Of a stretch of DNA of 18,047 nt, positions 5,702 to 14,669 are shown piece by piece; position 1 is the stretch's first letter, and the number at the start of each line of letters is the position of its first letter. The stretch lies in NCBI GenBank assembly GCA_900546885.1, contig UREN01000043.1, forward strand, positions 1 through 18,047. The letters run 5' to 3'. Position numbers and translations under genes: made by a program. Source of the DNA: an uncultured Oscillospiraceae bacterium (lineage in GTDB: Bacteria > Bacillota > Clostridia > Oscillospirales > Ruminococcaceae). The notes beneath the pieces are model-generated. The model worked only from the letters and a program-made list of their open reading frames with translations. It made no database searches and had not been told where the DNA came from.

Positions 5702-8110
5702 TTGAATACGAAAATGACCAAGAAAGAGTTTGACAAACTGCTGGCCAACAAGCTGTTCAGCGAATTTGCCGCAGACCTTTCCAGCGCCACGGATGAGCAA
5801 ATCTACCGCGCGCTGGCGCTTATTGTGCGCGGCATGCTCAGCGCACAGCGCAAGCGCTTCATGTCCCGCACCTACGGCGCCAACGGCAAGCAGGTGTATT
5901 ACCTGTGCATGGAATTTCTGATGGGCCGCAGCCTGAAAACCAGCCTGTTCAACATGGGCCTTGCCGATGTGGCCGAAGCCGTGCTGAAAGACCACGGCAT
6001 CAAGCTGGATAATATCTATGAGCAGGAGCCGGACGCCGGCCTTGGCAACGGCGGGCTTGGGCGCCTGGCGGCCTGCTATCTGGACGGCATGGCAACCGAC
6101 GATATTCCCGGCATGGGGTATTCCATTTTGTACGAATACGGCATTTTCAAGCAGAAGATTGTGGACGGCTGGCAGGAAGAGCACGCCGACAACTGGCTGC
6201 CCGGCGGCGGCGTTTGGCTGAAAAGCCACCCCGACCAGGCTGTGGAAGTGCGCTTTGACGGCGAGATTGAAGAGAGCTGGGACGGTTCGTACCACTATGT
6301 GAATCACAAAAATTATTCCAGCGTGCTGGCTGTGCCCAGCGATATGTTCGTGGCCGGGTACGACAGCGCAGGTGTCTCGAAGCTGCGCCTGTGGCGCGCC
6401 AAAGCGCCCGATTTCGACATGAGCAGCTTCAACGCGGGCCAATATGGCAGCGCCATTGCCAAAAACGCCAATGCCGAGCTTATCTCCAAGGTGCTGTACC
6501 CGAACGACAACCACATGGATGGCAAAATTCTGCGCCTGCGTCAGCAGTACTTCCTTTCCAGCGCGTCCATCAACGACATTGTGAAAACGCATCTTTCACA
6601 GTATGCCACGCTGGATAACCTGCCGGACAAAGTGGCCATCCATATCAACGACACGCACCCCACGCTGGCCATCCCCGAATTGATGCGCATTCTTCTGGAC
6701 GAGTGCGGCTTCACCTGGGAGCATGCGTTCGACATCACCTGCCGCACTTTTGCCTACACCAACCACACGGTAATGAGCGAAGCGCTGGAGAAATGGAACA
6801 TTGACATTTTCAAAAAGACGCTGCCGCGCATTTACCAGATTTGTGAAGAGATGGACCGCCGCTGCCGCGCAGATTTTGCCCGCGCCTTCCCGGGCGATGT
6901 GGGCAAAATCAACTATATGGCCATTTTGGGCGACAACCAGGTGCGCATGGCCAATATCTGCTGCTATGTGTGCCATTCCATCAACGGCGTGTCAAAGCTG
7001 CACAGCGACATCATCAGGCAAAGCGTGTTCCACGACTACTTCCTGTACAGCCCGCAGAAGTTTACAAATGTCACCAACGGCATTGCCTACCGCCGCTGGC
7101 TGCTTGCCTCGAACCCGGCGCTGACGCAGCTTTTGAGCGAAACCATTGGCGACGGCTTTAAAAAGGACGCCGCACAGCTGAAAAAGCTGGAAGCCTATGC
7201 GGCCGACCAAACGGTGCTGCAGCGCCTGGGCGAAGTGAAGCGCCACAACAAGGAGGCCTTTGCCGAACACCTGAAGAAAGTGACCGGCCAGGTGATAGAC
7301 CCCGCCAGCATCTTTGACGTGCAGGTGAAGCGCATGCACGAATATAAGCGCCAGCACCTGAACGCACTGAACATTGCGGCGCAGTATCTGTATGTGAAAA
7401 ACAACCCCAACGCCGATGTGGCACCCAAAACGTACATCTTTGGCGCCAAAGCCGCGCCGGGATATTATATGGCAAAGCAGATGATCCGCCTGATTTGCAA
7501 GCTGGGGCAGCTGATAGATGCAGACCCCGCCGTGCGCGAAAAGCTGCGCGTGGTATATTTGGAGGATTACTGCGTCACCACCAGCGAGCGGCTGATGCCC
7601 GCCAGCGAAGTTTCCGAACAGATCAGCCTTGCGGGCACCGAGGCCTCCGGCACGGGCAACATGAAATTCATGCTGAACGGCGCCATCACCCTGGGCACGC
7701 TGGACGGCGCCAATGTGGAAATTGCCGAAGCGGCCGGCAAAGACAACGAGATCATCTTTGGCATGCGCACGCCGGAGGTAAACGACCTGAAGCGCTTTGG
7801 CTACCACCCCTCCAGCTTCATCAACGCCTGCCCGGAGGCCGCACAGGTGCTGGATTTTCTGGAAAAGGGCTGGAACGGCGAGAGCTTCCACGAAATTGCC
7901 TCGAACCTGCGCACGTCCGACCCTTATATGGTCATGGCAGATTTTGCAGACTACCGCCGTGCCCAGCACGATGTAAGCCGCCTGTATGCCGACAGGGACA
8001 CCTGGAACCGCATGAGCCTGATGAACATTGCAAACAGCGGCATTTTCTCTGCCGACAGGGCTGTGTTTGAATATGCGCGTAACATCTGGCATGCCGAGCC
8101 GGTCAAATAA
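5702..8110 (+). CDS. glgP: Glycogen/maltodextrin phosphorylase
   Basis: An 802-residue GT35 phosphorylase that releases glucose-1-phosphate from the non-reducing ends of alpha-1,4-glucans using phosphate and pyridoxal phosphate. Length is normal for the family. Conserved stretches include GLGNGGLGRLAACYLDG (113-129), the IHINDTHPTLAIPELMR block (313-329) and EASGTGNMKFMLNGA (647-661), in which Lys655 is the PLP-binding lysine. No signal peptide is seen, so it is cytoplasmic. I start it at TTG 5702, because the GGAG at 5688-5691 is 10 bases upstream; ATG 5714, four codons later, would be 22 bases away. It is the first gene of a two-gene unit with the GH13 enzyme 27 bases downstream. Confidence 0.97.
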   Translation: MNTKMTKKEFDKLLANKLFSEFAADLSSATDEQIYRALALIVRGMLSAQRKRFMSRTYGANGKQVYYLCMEFLMGRSLKTSLFNMGLADVAEAVLKDHGIKLDNIYEQEPDAGLGNGGLGRLAACYLDGMATDDIPGMGYSILYEYGIFKQKIVDGWQEEHADNWLPGGGVWLKSHPDQAVEVRFDGEIEESWDGSYHYVNHKNYSSVLAVPSDMFVAGYDSAGVSKLRLWRAKAPDFDMSSFNAGQYGSAIAKNANAELISKVLYPNDNHMDGKILRLRQQYFLSSASINDIVKTHLSQYATLDNLPDKVAIHINDTHPTLAIPELMRILLDECGFTWEHAFDITCRTFAYTNHTVMSEALEKWNIDIFKKTLPRIYQICEEMDRRCRADFARAFPGDVGKINYMAILGDNQVRMANICCYVCHSINGVSKLHSDIIRQSVFHDYFLYSPQKFTNVTNGIAYRRWLLASNPALTQLLSETIGDGFKKDAAQLKKLEAYAADQTVLQRLGEVKRHNKEAFAEHLKKVTGQVIDPASIFDVQVKRMHEYKRQHLNALNIAAQYLYVKNNPNADVAPKTYIFGAKAAPGYYMAKQMIRLICKLGQLIDADPAVREKLRVVYLEDYCVTTSERLMPASEVSEQISLAGTEASGTGNMKFMLNGAITLGTLDGANVEIAEAAGKDNEIIFGMRTPEVNDLKRFGYHPSSFINACPEAAQVLDFLEKGWNGESFHEIASNLRTSDPYMVMADFADYRRAQHDVSRLYADRDTWNRMSLMNIANSGIFSADRAVFEYARNIWHAEPVK

Positions 8111-8137
8111 AGCATATCACCGTGGGGAGAACATCCG

Positions 8138-9943
8138 ATGAGCTCTATCTACAACAGCTGTGACGCCTTCCACAAAGCCCCCTTTGGCGCTGTGCGCGCC
8201 GGGCAGGCCGTCACATTCACGCTGCGGGTGCCGGCCGAATTCGGCTGCACCGCCCCCCGCCTTGTGCTGCACAGGGATGGCGAGGCGCCAGCCCCGTTTG
8301 TGCTGCACAGTGCGGGCGGGGCAGATGGCCGCGATCTGTTCACCATCACCTTGCCCATGCCGCAGCCGGGGCTGTATTTTTACTATTTTGACCTTTACAC
8401 CGGCTACCGCAAGCTGTACCGCGGCGCCCTTGGCGAGGCCTATGTCACCACGGGCACGGGCGAAGAGTACCAGCTTACGGTGTACGAGGCCGGGTTTGCC
8501 ACACCGCAGGCCATAAAGGGCGGCGTGATGTATCAGATATTTCCAGACCGCTTTTTCGAGGGCCGCCCAAAGCCCATGCCTTTTGCAGACCGCATCTACC
8601 GGGAAAACAAAAGCGGCGAGCCGTATTTCTGGCCCACCGAGCAGGAGGACGGCTACCTGACGCGCGATTATTTCGGCGGCGATTTTGAAGGCATCCGCCG
8701 CAAGCTGCCATATTTGGCCGGGCTGGGCGTAACGGTGCTGTATTTGAACCCCATTTTTGAGGCGCATTCCAACCACCGCTACAACACGGCCAACTACTTA
8801 AAGGCAGACCCGCTGCTGGGCACAAACGAGGAGTTTGCCCGCCTGTGTGCCGAGGCAAAGCAGCAGGGCATCACGGTAATTTTAGACGGTGTGTTCAGCC
8901 ACACAGGGTCCGATTCCATCTATTTCAACCGCGAGTGCCGCTACCCCGTGTGCGGCGCCTACAATTCCCCCGAAAGCCCCTACCGCCGCTGGTACGATTT
9001 TTCCCCGTCTTACCCGTGCGGCTACCGCGCGTGGTGGGGCTTCGACACGCTGCCGGAGGTAAACGAACGCGACGAGAGCTACCGCCAGTTCATCTGCGGG
9101 GAAGGCGGCGTCATTGACACCTGGCTTGGCCTTGGGGCCGGCGGCTTCCGGCTGGATGTGGCCGACGAGCTGCCGGACGATTTCATTGAGGCCATCCGCG
9201 CGGCCGTAAAACGTCACGGCGAGGACAAATACCTGTTGGGCGAAGTGTGGGAAGACGCCACCACCAAATTCAGCTATGGCGCACGGCGCACATACCTGCT
9301 GGGCAAAGGGCTGGACGCAGTGATGAATTACCCCTTCCGCAACGCCGTGCTGAATTTTCTGCGCGGCGGCAGCGCGCGCAGCGCTGCGGACACCATTGTG
9401 CGCATCTGTGAAAACTACCCTGCGCCCGCGCTGCATGTGCTGATGAACTTTATCTCCACCCACGACACCGAGCGCGCCATCACCGCCCTGGCGGGCGAAA
9501 GCTGCGAGGGAAAAAACCGCTATTGGCAAAGCGGCCGCCGCCTTTCGCCGGAGCGGTACGAGCACGGCCGCCGCCTTGTGTGCCTGGCCTATGCCCTGCT
9601 GTTTACCCTGCCGGGCATCCCCAGCGTCTACTATGGCGACGAAATTGGCATGCAGGGCTATAAAGACCCGTTCAACCGCGCCTATTTCGATTGGGGCAGC
9701 ACAGAGGCGCACATCATTCCCGTGCTGAAAAACCTGTCGGCCCTGCGCCGCCGTTGCCCTGCCCTTGCGGACGGCCAGCTATTCATCACCTATGCCGAGG
9801 GCGGCGTGCTGTGTTACGAGCGCCGCGCCGCGCACAGCGCGCTGGCCATATGCATCAACCGCACAGCAGAAAGCGTGCAGGCCACCCTGCTGGGCAGGCC
9901 CGCCCTGGTGCCGGCGTATTCCTTTGAAGTTCGCACCGCGTGA
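8138..9943 (+). CDS. GH13 alpha-amylase-family glycoside hydrolase (neopullulanase/cyclomaltodextrinase-like)
   Basis: A 601-residue enzyme. Residues 1 to about 125 form a beta-rich N-terminal module like those of cyclomaltodextrinases and neopullulanases. The GH13 barrel starts at GGVMYQIFPDRF (128-139). The four classic regions are visible: DGVFSH (250-255), GGFRLDVADE (335-344, nucleophile Asp340), LLGEVWED (366-373, acid/base Glu369) and FISTHDTER (438-446, Asp443). PSVYYGDEIGM follows at 495-505, then a short C-terminal beta domain. No signal peptide is present, so it acts on internal glycogen or imported maltodextrin, probably cleaving alpha-1,4 and perhaps alpha-1,6 bonds to complement GlgP. 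Specificity within GH13 cannot be fixed by eye. The start ATG follows GGGGAG, and a strong terminator follows the gene. Confidence 0.93.
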   Translation: MSSIYNSCDAFHKAPFGAVRAGQAVTFTLRVPAEFGCTAPRLVLHRDGEAPAPFVLHSAGGADGRDLFTITLPMPQPGLYFYYFDLYTGYRKLYRGALGEAYVTTGTGEEYQLTVYEAGFATPQAIKGGVMYQIFPDRFFEGRPKPMPFADRIYRENKSGEPYFWPTEQEDGYLTRDYFGGDFEGIRRKLPYLAGLGVTVLYLNPIFEAHSNHRYNTANYLKADPLLGTNEEFARLCAEAKQQGITVILDGVFSHTGSDSIYFNRECRYPVCGAYNSPESPYRRWYDFSPSYPCGYRAWWGFDTLPEVNERDESYRQFICGEGGVIDTWLGLGAGGFRLDVADELPDDFIEAIRAAVKRHGEDKYLLGEVWEDATTKFSYGARRTYLLGKGLDAVMNYPFRNAVLNFLRGGSARSAADTIVRICENYPAPALHVLMNFISTHDTERAITALAGESCEGKNRYWQSGRRLSPERYEHGRRLVCLAYALLFTLPGIPSVYYGDEIGMQGYKDPFNRAYFDWGSTEAHIIPVLKNLSALRRRCPALADGQLFITYAEGGVLCYERRAAHSALAICINRTAESVQATLLGRPALVPAYSFEVRTA

Positions 9944-9966
9944 CGCAGCCCTTCTGTTTGCATAAG

Positions 9967-9999
9967 AAAAGCGCCTCTCTGAAAAAGAGAGGCGCTTTT
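9967..9999. terminator. Bidirectional intrinsic terminator between converging units
   Basis: A perfect inverted repeat, AAAAGCGCCTCTCT (9967-9980) and AGAGAGGCGCTTTT (9986-9999), surrounds a 5-base GAAAA loop. The GC core is 10 bp and each side ends in four T residues on the outgoing strand. It would end the glgP-GH13 transcript and also the leftward transcript of the zinc-ribbon genes, whose last stop codon is 25 bases away. Confidence 0.92.
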
Positions 10000-10024
10000 G
10001 CATTTGCGAAAATGGGGCCCGGCA

Positions 10025-11665
10025 TCATTCTGCGCGGGTATACTGCGTCACAGTTTCCTCTGCGCTGCCGTCCAGGTAAGAATACACCGTCATGGTGGCG
10101 CCGTTGGCGCTGGGCTCAAAATAGCCGTAGCCGTCCGGCGTCAGATATTCCACCTGCGGGGTGCCCTCATCCGAGCGTCTTGTGTTGTTCAGATACATCT
10201 CGACGCCGTTCAAAGAAAATTCCGTCACTTCCAGCGTCTGGCCATCCTCGCTAACCCAGGTGCCCATGGCAAGGCGGGCAACGCTTACCGGCGTTTCCGT
10301 CCCGGCCTGCAGGCACAGCCACTGCATGAAGGAATTGACCTGCTGCGGCGTGCAGACGTAATAGGAATCTGCATCCATATCGCCATTTTTATACACAATG
10401 CCGCCCATGATGGAAAGGCAGGTGTCCCCGTCGCTCAGCGGAAAAGCGGAAAGCGCAATCTCAATCACCGTGTCGTCCACAAGGCAGCGCAGGCTGCCGC
10501 TCACGGTGCCGTCCTCTTCCTCCACGGCATCCGACCAGCTCATATCGTCCACCACGGCATCCAGCATGGCGCCCAGGGTGTAATCGTCACTGTAGAACAG
10601 ATAAGCCGCACGGCCGGCCTGCTCCAGCGCACCGGCCGCCAGAATATCCGCCGGCATATCCTCTGCAAAAATGTGCGATTCCGTCAAAATCTGGCTGTAT
10701 TCTTCGGGCACCGTGGTGTCCGTCAGGGCGCCGTACATCACATCGCCTGCGTGCTGCTCCAGGGTGCCGTCCAATATGCCGGCAGAGGGTTCGCTCTCTG
10801 GCAGGCTCTCGGGCAGGTTGCCCACACTGCTCTGCCCGGGCAGGGCGGCAGAGTTGGAGAGAATGGTGCCCGTTATGCTGGCCACGCCAATTACCGTCAC
10901 CACAATCGAGGAAACCAGCACCAGCGCAATGCCGCCCACCATCAGGCCCGTCTTTTTGGGCACGCGCGCGTCGCCCTGGCACTTATTGTAGTAATAGCGG
11001 TTAAAAGTGATGCCGTTGTACACCGAAAGGCCAATTTGCAAAAAGCAGACAAGCACCATAAAAAGCGGATATACAATGAGGAACGGCGACACATCGGTGC
11101 TGTACAGGGCCATTTCCATGCTGTCTGCAAACGACACCATCATAATGCCGTTCAAAACCAGCGCCAGCGCCCACGGCCAGGCATACAGCGCCAAAAACCG
11201 TTTGGTGCACCCGCGGTACAGCGTGTGGTAAAAGCCAAGAAAGAAAGCCGCAAAGTTGAAATGCGCTTTTGCCCCGCTTGCAATCAGCTCAAATTCGCGC
11301 GCATAATAGGGGTTCACACCCGCCGAAGGGGCATAGGGCCCGTGGGCTGCGCCGGGCTGCGGCTGGCCATAATACGGCGCGCCCTGCGGCTGGCTGTAAG
11401 GCGGCATTCCTCCCGGCGGCGGGGTTGTGCCCCCGGGGGCAGGGCCCTGGCCGCCCGGCGCCGGGCCGGCGGCCGGGTTTTCTGCGGCGCCACCCGCCTG
11501 CGCCGCAAAGGGCTGCGCAGGCGCGCTTTCCCGTTCAGGCTGCGCCGCTGGCTGGGCCTCTTTGGCCGCCTGTGCGCCCGGCGCCTCCGGCTCAAGCTTC
11601 ATGCCGCAGTACGGGCAGAACGCGGCGCCGTCTTCCACCGGTTTTCCGCAAAGTGGACACTTCAT
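10025..11665 (-). CDS. Zinc-ribbon multi-TM protein, tandem paralog 4 (last in transcription order)
   Basis: Predicted 546 residues; function unknown. It has a C4 zinc ribbon (Cys3, 6, 17, 20), a long Pro/Ala/Gly/Gln-rich linker (about 25-118), then AREFELIASG and the family block FNFAAFFLGFYHTLYRGC (136-153). Hydrophobic segments lie near 160-178, 194-216 and 241-267, separated by YNGITFNRYYYNKCQGDA (216-233). The remaining 275 or so residues form a soluble, acidic domain with TLGAMLDAVVDDMSW (363-377), TPQQVNSFMQWLCLQAG (439-455) and GTWVSEDGQTLEV (468-480), all matched in the sibling proteins. Three ATG codons occur in a row (11671, 11668, 11665); I use the third, which gives the M-x-C start shared by the siblings, 9 bases after AGGAGG. 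A hairpin in the preceding gap may reduce its expression relative to the others. Confidence 0.9.
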   Translation of the reverse strand: MKCPLCGKPVEDGAAFCPYCGMKLEPEAPGAQAAKEAQPAAQPERESAPAQPFAAQAGGAAENPAAGPAPGGQGPAPGGTTPPPGGMPPYSQPQGAPYYGQPQPGAAHGPYAPSAGVNPYYAREFELIASGAKAHFNFAAFFLGFYHTLYRGCTKRFLALYAWPWALALVLNGIMMVSFADSMEMALYSTDVSPFLIVYPLFMVLVCFLQIGLSVYNGITFNRYYYNKCQGDARVPKKTGLMVGGIALVLVSSIVVTVIGVASITGTILSNSAALPGQSSVGNLPESLPESEPSAGILDGTLEQHAGDVMYGALTDTTVPEEYSQILTESHIFAEDMPADILAAGALEQAGRAAYLFYSDDYTLGAMLDAVVDDMSWSDAVEEEDGTVSGSLRCLVDDTVIEIALSAFPLSDGDTCLSIMGGIVYKNGDMDADSYYVCTPQQVNSFMQWLCLQAGTETPVSVARLAMGTWVSEDGQTLEVTEFSLNGVEMYLNNTRRSDEGTPQVEYLTPDGYGYFEPSANGATMTVYSYLDGSAEETVTQYTRAE

Positions 11666-11700
11666 CATCATACTCCTCCTTTGAAATCCAAGGTGTCTTA

Positions 11701-11744
11701 AAACCGGGCAGGGCATGCGGGCAAAAGGCCGCAGCCCTGCCCCG
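11701..11744 (-). terminator. Terminator-like hairpin between paralogs 3 and 4
   Basis: On the minus strand GGGCAGGGC (11743-11735) pairs perfectly with GCCCTGCCC (11715-11707). A further 5 bp (TGCGG/CCGCA) extends the stem past a single-base bulge, and GGTTTTAA follows. The T run is short, so it may be a partial terminator that lowers expression of the last gene. No room or match for a full promoter is left between it and that gene's ribosome site. Confidence 0.55.
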
Positions 11745-11794
11745 CGTTTACCAGGAATACAGCATCCCCGCAGGGCATTCTCGCCTGCCGGGCG

Positions 11795-12973
11795 CTACGA
11801 GGCTGCGGCATAGGCGTACGCCCATTTCAAAAAGGCTGCGCCCTGCTGGGAAGTGGCGTAATAACAGTCGTCATACGGGCTTGGCGAAGAGGCAAGGTAA
11901 AGCAGCGGGTTGCTTAGCTGCACCAATGCATTTTCCCCTTCAAACCACACCGTCACATAAAAGTCAATTACCGAATCGCCCACAAAGCAGCACAGGTTGC
12001 CGTCATAGCCGCCTGCGGCATTCTTCTCAATAAAATACCACACATGGCTGTCTGTTGCGGCATCCAGCACCTGGCCCAGCGTCACGGTGCTGTCACAGTA
12101 CAGGGTGGCGTTTTCCCCCACACTTTCCATATCCTCGTTGCTGTGCAGGAAGGTGCCGGGAAAGTTTGTGCAAGCCCCGTTCAGGTACTGCGCCTCTTTC
12201 TCTGGTGTCACAGAGGTGCCCGAGAGGATAAGATACATCTCCAGCGTGCAGTAATCGGTTATCTCCTGGCCCTGCTGGGGATAAGGCGTCTGGCTCAGGC
12301 GCCCGGCACTGCGCGTGCCGTTTATCACGCTTGCGGCAAACAGCACCAGCACCAGCATCGCCGCAACCAGGCAAACCGATGCCCCCGCCGCAAGCGCGCC
12401 TGTGCTTTGCCAAACCGCACGGGCGTCGCCCCGGCACCTTTGATAGAGATAACGGTTAAACGTAAGCCCATTGTACGCCGCCACGGCCACCTGGGCCAAA
12501 AGCACCAGCACTACGGCCACAAACGCCGGCCCAGGCTGCGGCCAGATGCGCAGGGCCCACCACATGGCCCAGTCATATTCAAAGCCGTGCGCCCAAAATG
12601 CAAATGCAACCGCCGTGGCCACCCCCAGCCAGCTGTACAGCGCCAGAAAGCGCGCCCAGCAGCCGCGGTATAAGGTGTGCCAAAAGCCCAGAAAACAGGC
12701 AGCCGCGTTAAACGAGGGGCGCAGCCCACAGCGCTGGCGCTCAAATTCCGCGGCATAATATGCCTGCCCCGAGCCGGGCGCACGCGCGGCCGGCGAATAT
12801 GCCGGCTGTGCGCCCGCAGCCGGGGGCACAGCCGCACCCGCCGGTGCGGCGGCAGGCGCGGCTGTGGCCTTCCGGCTGTCTGGCTCCGGCTGCTGTACTG
12901 CCAGCCTGGCGCCGCAATAGGGGCAAAAACTTGCTACGTCTGAAAGCTGTTTTCCACACATCGAGCAATACAT
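11795..12973 (-). CDS. Zinc-ribbon multi-TM protein, tandem paralog 3 (short form)
   Basis: Predicted 392 residues; function unknown. Start ATG 12973 lies 6 bases after AGGAGG and gives MYCSMCG. It carries one C4 zinc ribbon (Cys3, 6, 17, 20), a short Ala/Pro-rich linker (about 28-68), then AAEFERQRCG and the family block FNAAACFLGFWHTLYRGC (88-105). Hydrophobic segments lie near 112-129, 150-168 and 192-216, with YNGLTFNRYLYQRCRGDA (167-184). The outer domain keeps the shared VTLGQVLDAATDSHVW (297-312) and CCFVGDSVIDFYVTVWFEGE (328-347) but is Cys-rich. It ends soon after TSQQGAAFLKWAYAYA, so the final GTWVDS-type module of the siblings is absent. The bases after its stop do not translate into that module in any frame I could follow. 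Either the module was lost or this copy never had it. Confidence 0.88.
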   Translation of the reverse strand: MYCSMCGKQLSDVASFCPYCGARLAVQQPEPDSRKATAAPAAAPAGAAVPPAAGAQPAYSPAARAPGSGQAYYAAEFERQRCGLRPSFNAAACFLGFWHTLYRGCWARFLALYSWLGVATAVAFAFWAHGFEYDWAMWWALRIWPQPGPAFVAVVLVLLAQVAVAAYNGLTFNRYLYQRCRGDARAVWQSTGALAAGASVCLVAAMLVLVLFAASVINGTRSAGRLSQTPYPQQGQEITDYCTLEMYLILSGTSVTPEKEAQYLNGACTNFPGTFLHSNEDMESVGENATLYCDSTVTLGQVLDAATDSHVWYFIEKNAAGGYDGNLCCFVGDSVIDFYVTVWFEGENALVQLSNPLLYLASSPSPYDDCYYATSQQGAAFLKWAYAYAAAS

Positions 12974-13025
12974 CGTCTTCCTCCTGCCGCACATCACAGC
13001 GGCCATCCGCATTTCCCCGGCGGTT

Positions 13026-14636
13026 TTACTGCGCTCGCTCGTAAATCTCCGTGGTAAGTTCTGAAGAGTTGCGTGGGGCATAGCTCCACACCAGCAGGTC
13101 ATCCTCTGTTAAGCCGATAGCGCCGTAAATGTCCTCGTTCGACACATACAGGGCAAGCAAATCACCCTCGCGCAGCACATAATGATATTGGAAATCCTGC
13201 CCGTCTATAATGGAAGATAAAATGGAAATGTAGTTGCCCTGGCTGTCCACCCACAGGCCCTGCATGCGAAGCGCAACGCCAGGCGTATCGCCCATGCCCG
13301 CCTGCCTGTACAGCCACTGCATCAGCGAGGCAGCCTCGTTTGTGCTGGCCTGCAGGTGTTCCTGCGACTGCCCGTTCACAAACCCCGCACCTGTTACGGC
13401 AGCCTTGGCCGCAGTTCCGTCGTCCGGCCATATCACCACTTTGGCCAGCAGGGATGTCTCGCCAATCTGGCAGGAAAGCCCGCCCATGGCAGAGCCGTCT
13501 TCCTGCAAAGCCATGCCTTCAAATACCGGGGCCACCCCCGCGGCGTCCAGCACCTGCCCAAGGGTGTGGTCATCATCGCAAAACAGGCGGATGCTTCTCA
13601 TTGCCTGTTCGCCCGCCCCCTGGGCGCTCAAATCGTCCGGCAGTTCTTCCGCCGGGATATACCCCACCAGAAACAGCTTTTCCTCCGACGCCGGCACTTT
13701 GCTTTCGTCCAGCGCCTGCTGCACCTGAGGCCCCATAATGGCCGCATTCTGCATCAGCATCTGGCGGTACAGCGCGCCCTGTTCCCGGCCGTTTCCATAG
13801 GCATACACCGCCAGGCCCAGCACAATGGCCACTGCTGCGGCCGATGCCAGGGTGCCGCCCACAAGGCCAATCTGCCGTTTTTCCACATCGGCTGCGCCCT
13901 GCTTGCACACCCCGTAATAATATTGGTTGAATGTAGCGCCGTTGTATAACGCCACCACCACCTGAAACAACAGCACCAGGCCGGCCAGCGCCGTGACATT
14001 TCTGCTCCATTGCCACAGCGAGGTGCCATAGGCGGCGTTCAGCCACACGTTGTCCTCCAGTTCGCGCACCGCAGCAAGGCCTGTCACGGTGGTCAGCACT
14101 CCCAGCCAACTGTACAGCAGCAGAAAACGCCGCCAGCAGCCGCGGTACAAGGTGTGCCAAAAGCCCAAAAAGCAGGCGGCAAAGTTGAAGCTTGCCCGCG
14201 CGCCCCGGCCCAGTTTGTCAAATTCCCACCTGTAATAGCCATTCGGCCCTTCCGGCATGGGCGGCATGCCCTGGGCATCCGCAGCCCCGGGCCCGTCAGC
14301 CTGGGGCGCCTGCGCAACGGGCTCTTCCGGTGCCCCGGCGGCCGGCTGGCCGGCTGGCGGCACCGCCTCTGCCGCGCCGGGCAAAGCGCTTTGCCCCGGC
14401 TCTTCTTCCGCCGCTTTGCACGGCTCATCCGCCTGCCCTTGTGCAGGTGCAGGCACAAACACCGGTGCCGGCGCCGGCTTCACCGCGTCAAGCCTGGCCC
14501 CGCAGCACTGGCAAAACAGGGCGTTCTCAACAATTGGGTTGCCGCAGATGGGGCAGCATCCGCCCAGCCTGGCACCGCAGTGCTGGCAAAAAGCCGCGCC
14601 ATCCACCGTATCTTTTCCGCATGCCGGGCAATTCAT
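13026..14636 (-). CDS. Zinc-ribbon multi-TM protein, tandem paralog 2 (double zinc ribbon)
   Basis: Predicted 536 residues; function unknown. This copy has two C4 zinc ribbons in tandem (Cys3, 6, 17, 20 and Cys28, 31, 42, 45), then a long Ala/Pro/Glu-rich linker (about 50-132). The family block FNFAACFLGFWHTLYRGC (150-167) follows, with hydrophobic segments near 172-189, 214-231 and 256-280 and YNGATFNQYYYGVCKQGAAD between. The C-terminal domain repeats the shared landmarks HTLGQVLDAAGVAPVF (357-372), STNEAASLMQWLYRQAG (431-447) and LWVDSQGNYISI (461-472). I start at ATG 14636, which matches the M-x-C start of the siblings; its ribosome site is a G-run rather than a clean AGGAGG. A GTG at 14663, nine codons earlier, is an alternative. 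It is 33 bases after paralog 1 and 52 before paralog 3, so it is probably co-transcribed. Confidence 0.9.
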   Translation of the reverse strand: MNCPACGKDTVDGAAFCQHCGARLGGCCPICGNPIVENALFCQCCGARLDAVKPAPAPVFVPAPAQGQADEPCKAAEEEPGQSALPGAAEAVPPAGQPAAGAPEEPVAQAPQADGPGAADAQGMPPMPEGPNGYYRWEFDKLGRGARASFNFAACFLGFWHTLYRGCWRRFLLLYSWLGVLTTVTGLAAVRELEDNVWLNAAYGTSLWQWSRNVTALAGLVLLFQVVVALYNGATFNQYYYGVCKQGAADVEKRQIGLVGGTLASAAAVAIVLGLAVYAYGNGREQGALYRQMLMQNAAIMGPQVQQALDESKVPASEEKLFLVGYIPAEELPDDLSAQGAGEQAMRSIRLFCDDDHTLGQVLDAAGVAPVFEGMALQEDGSAMGGLSCQIGETSLLAKVVIWPDDGTAAKAAVTGAGFVNGQSQEHLQASTNEAASLMQWLYRQAGMGDTPGVALRMQGLWVDSQGNYISILSSIIDGQDFQYHYVLREGDLLALYVSNEDIYGAIGLTEDDLLVWSYAPRNSSELTTEIYERAQ

Positions 14637-14669
14637 GGAATATCCCCCCGTTCCTTTTTTCACACCATG

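Noticed and set aside
6992..8092. Open frame of 366 codons on the minus strand opposite glgP
   Set aside because: It lies wholly inside the phosphorylase gene, including the PLP-lysine block, and has no recognisable motif.
9998..11701. Open frame of 567 codons on the plus strand opposite paralog 4
   Set aside because: Arg/His/Gln-rich antisense shadow with no ribosome site. The minus-strand frame has a zinc ribbon, hydrophobic segments and a consensus AGGAGG.
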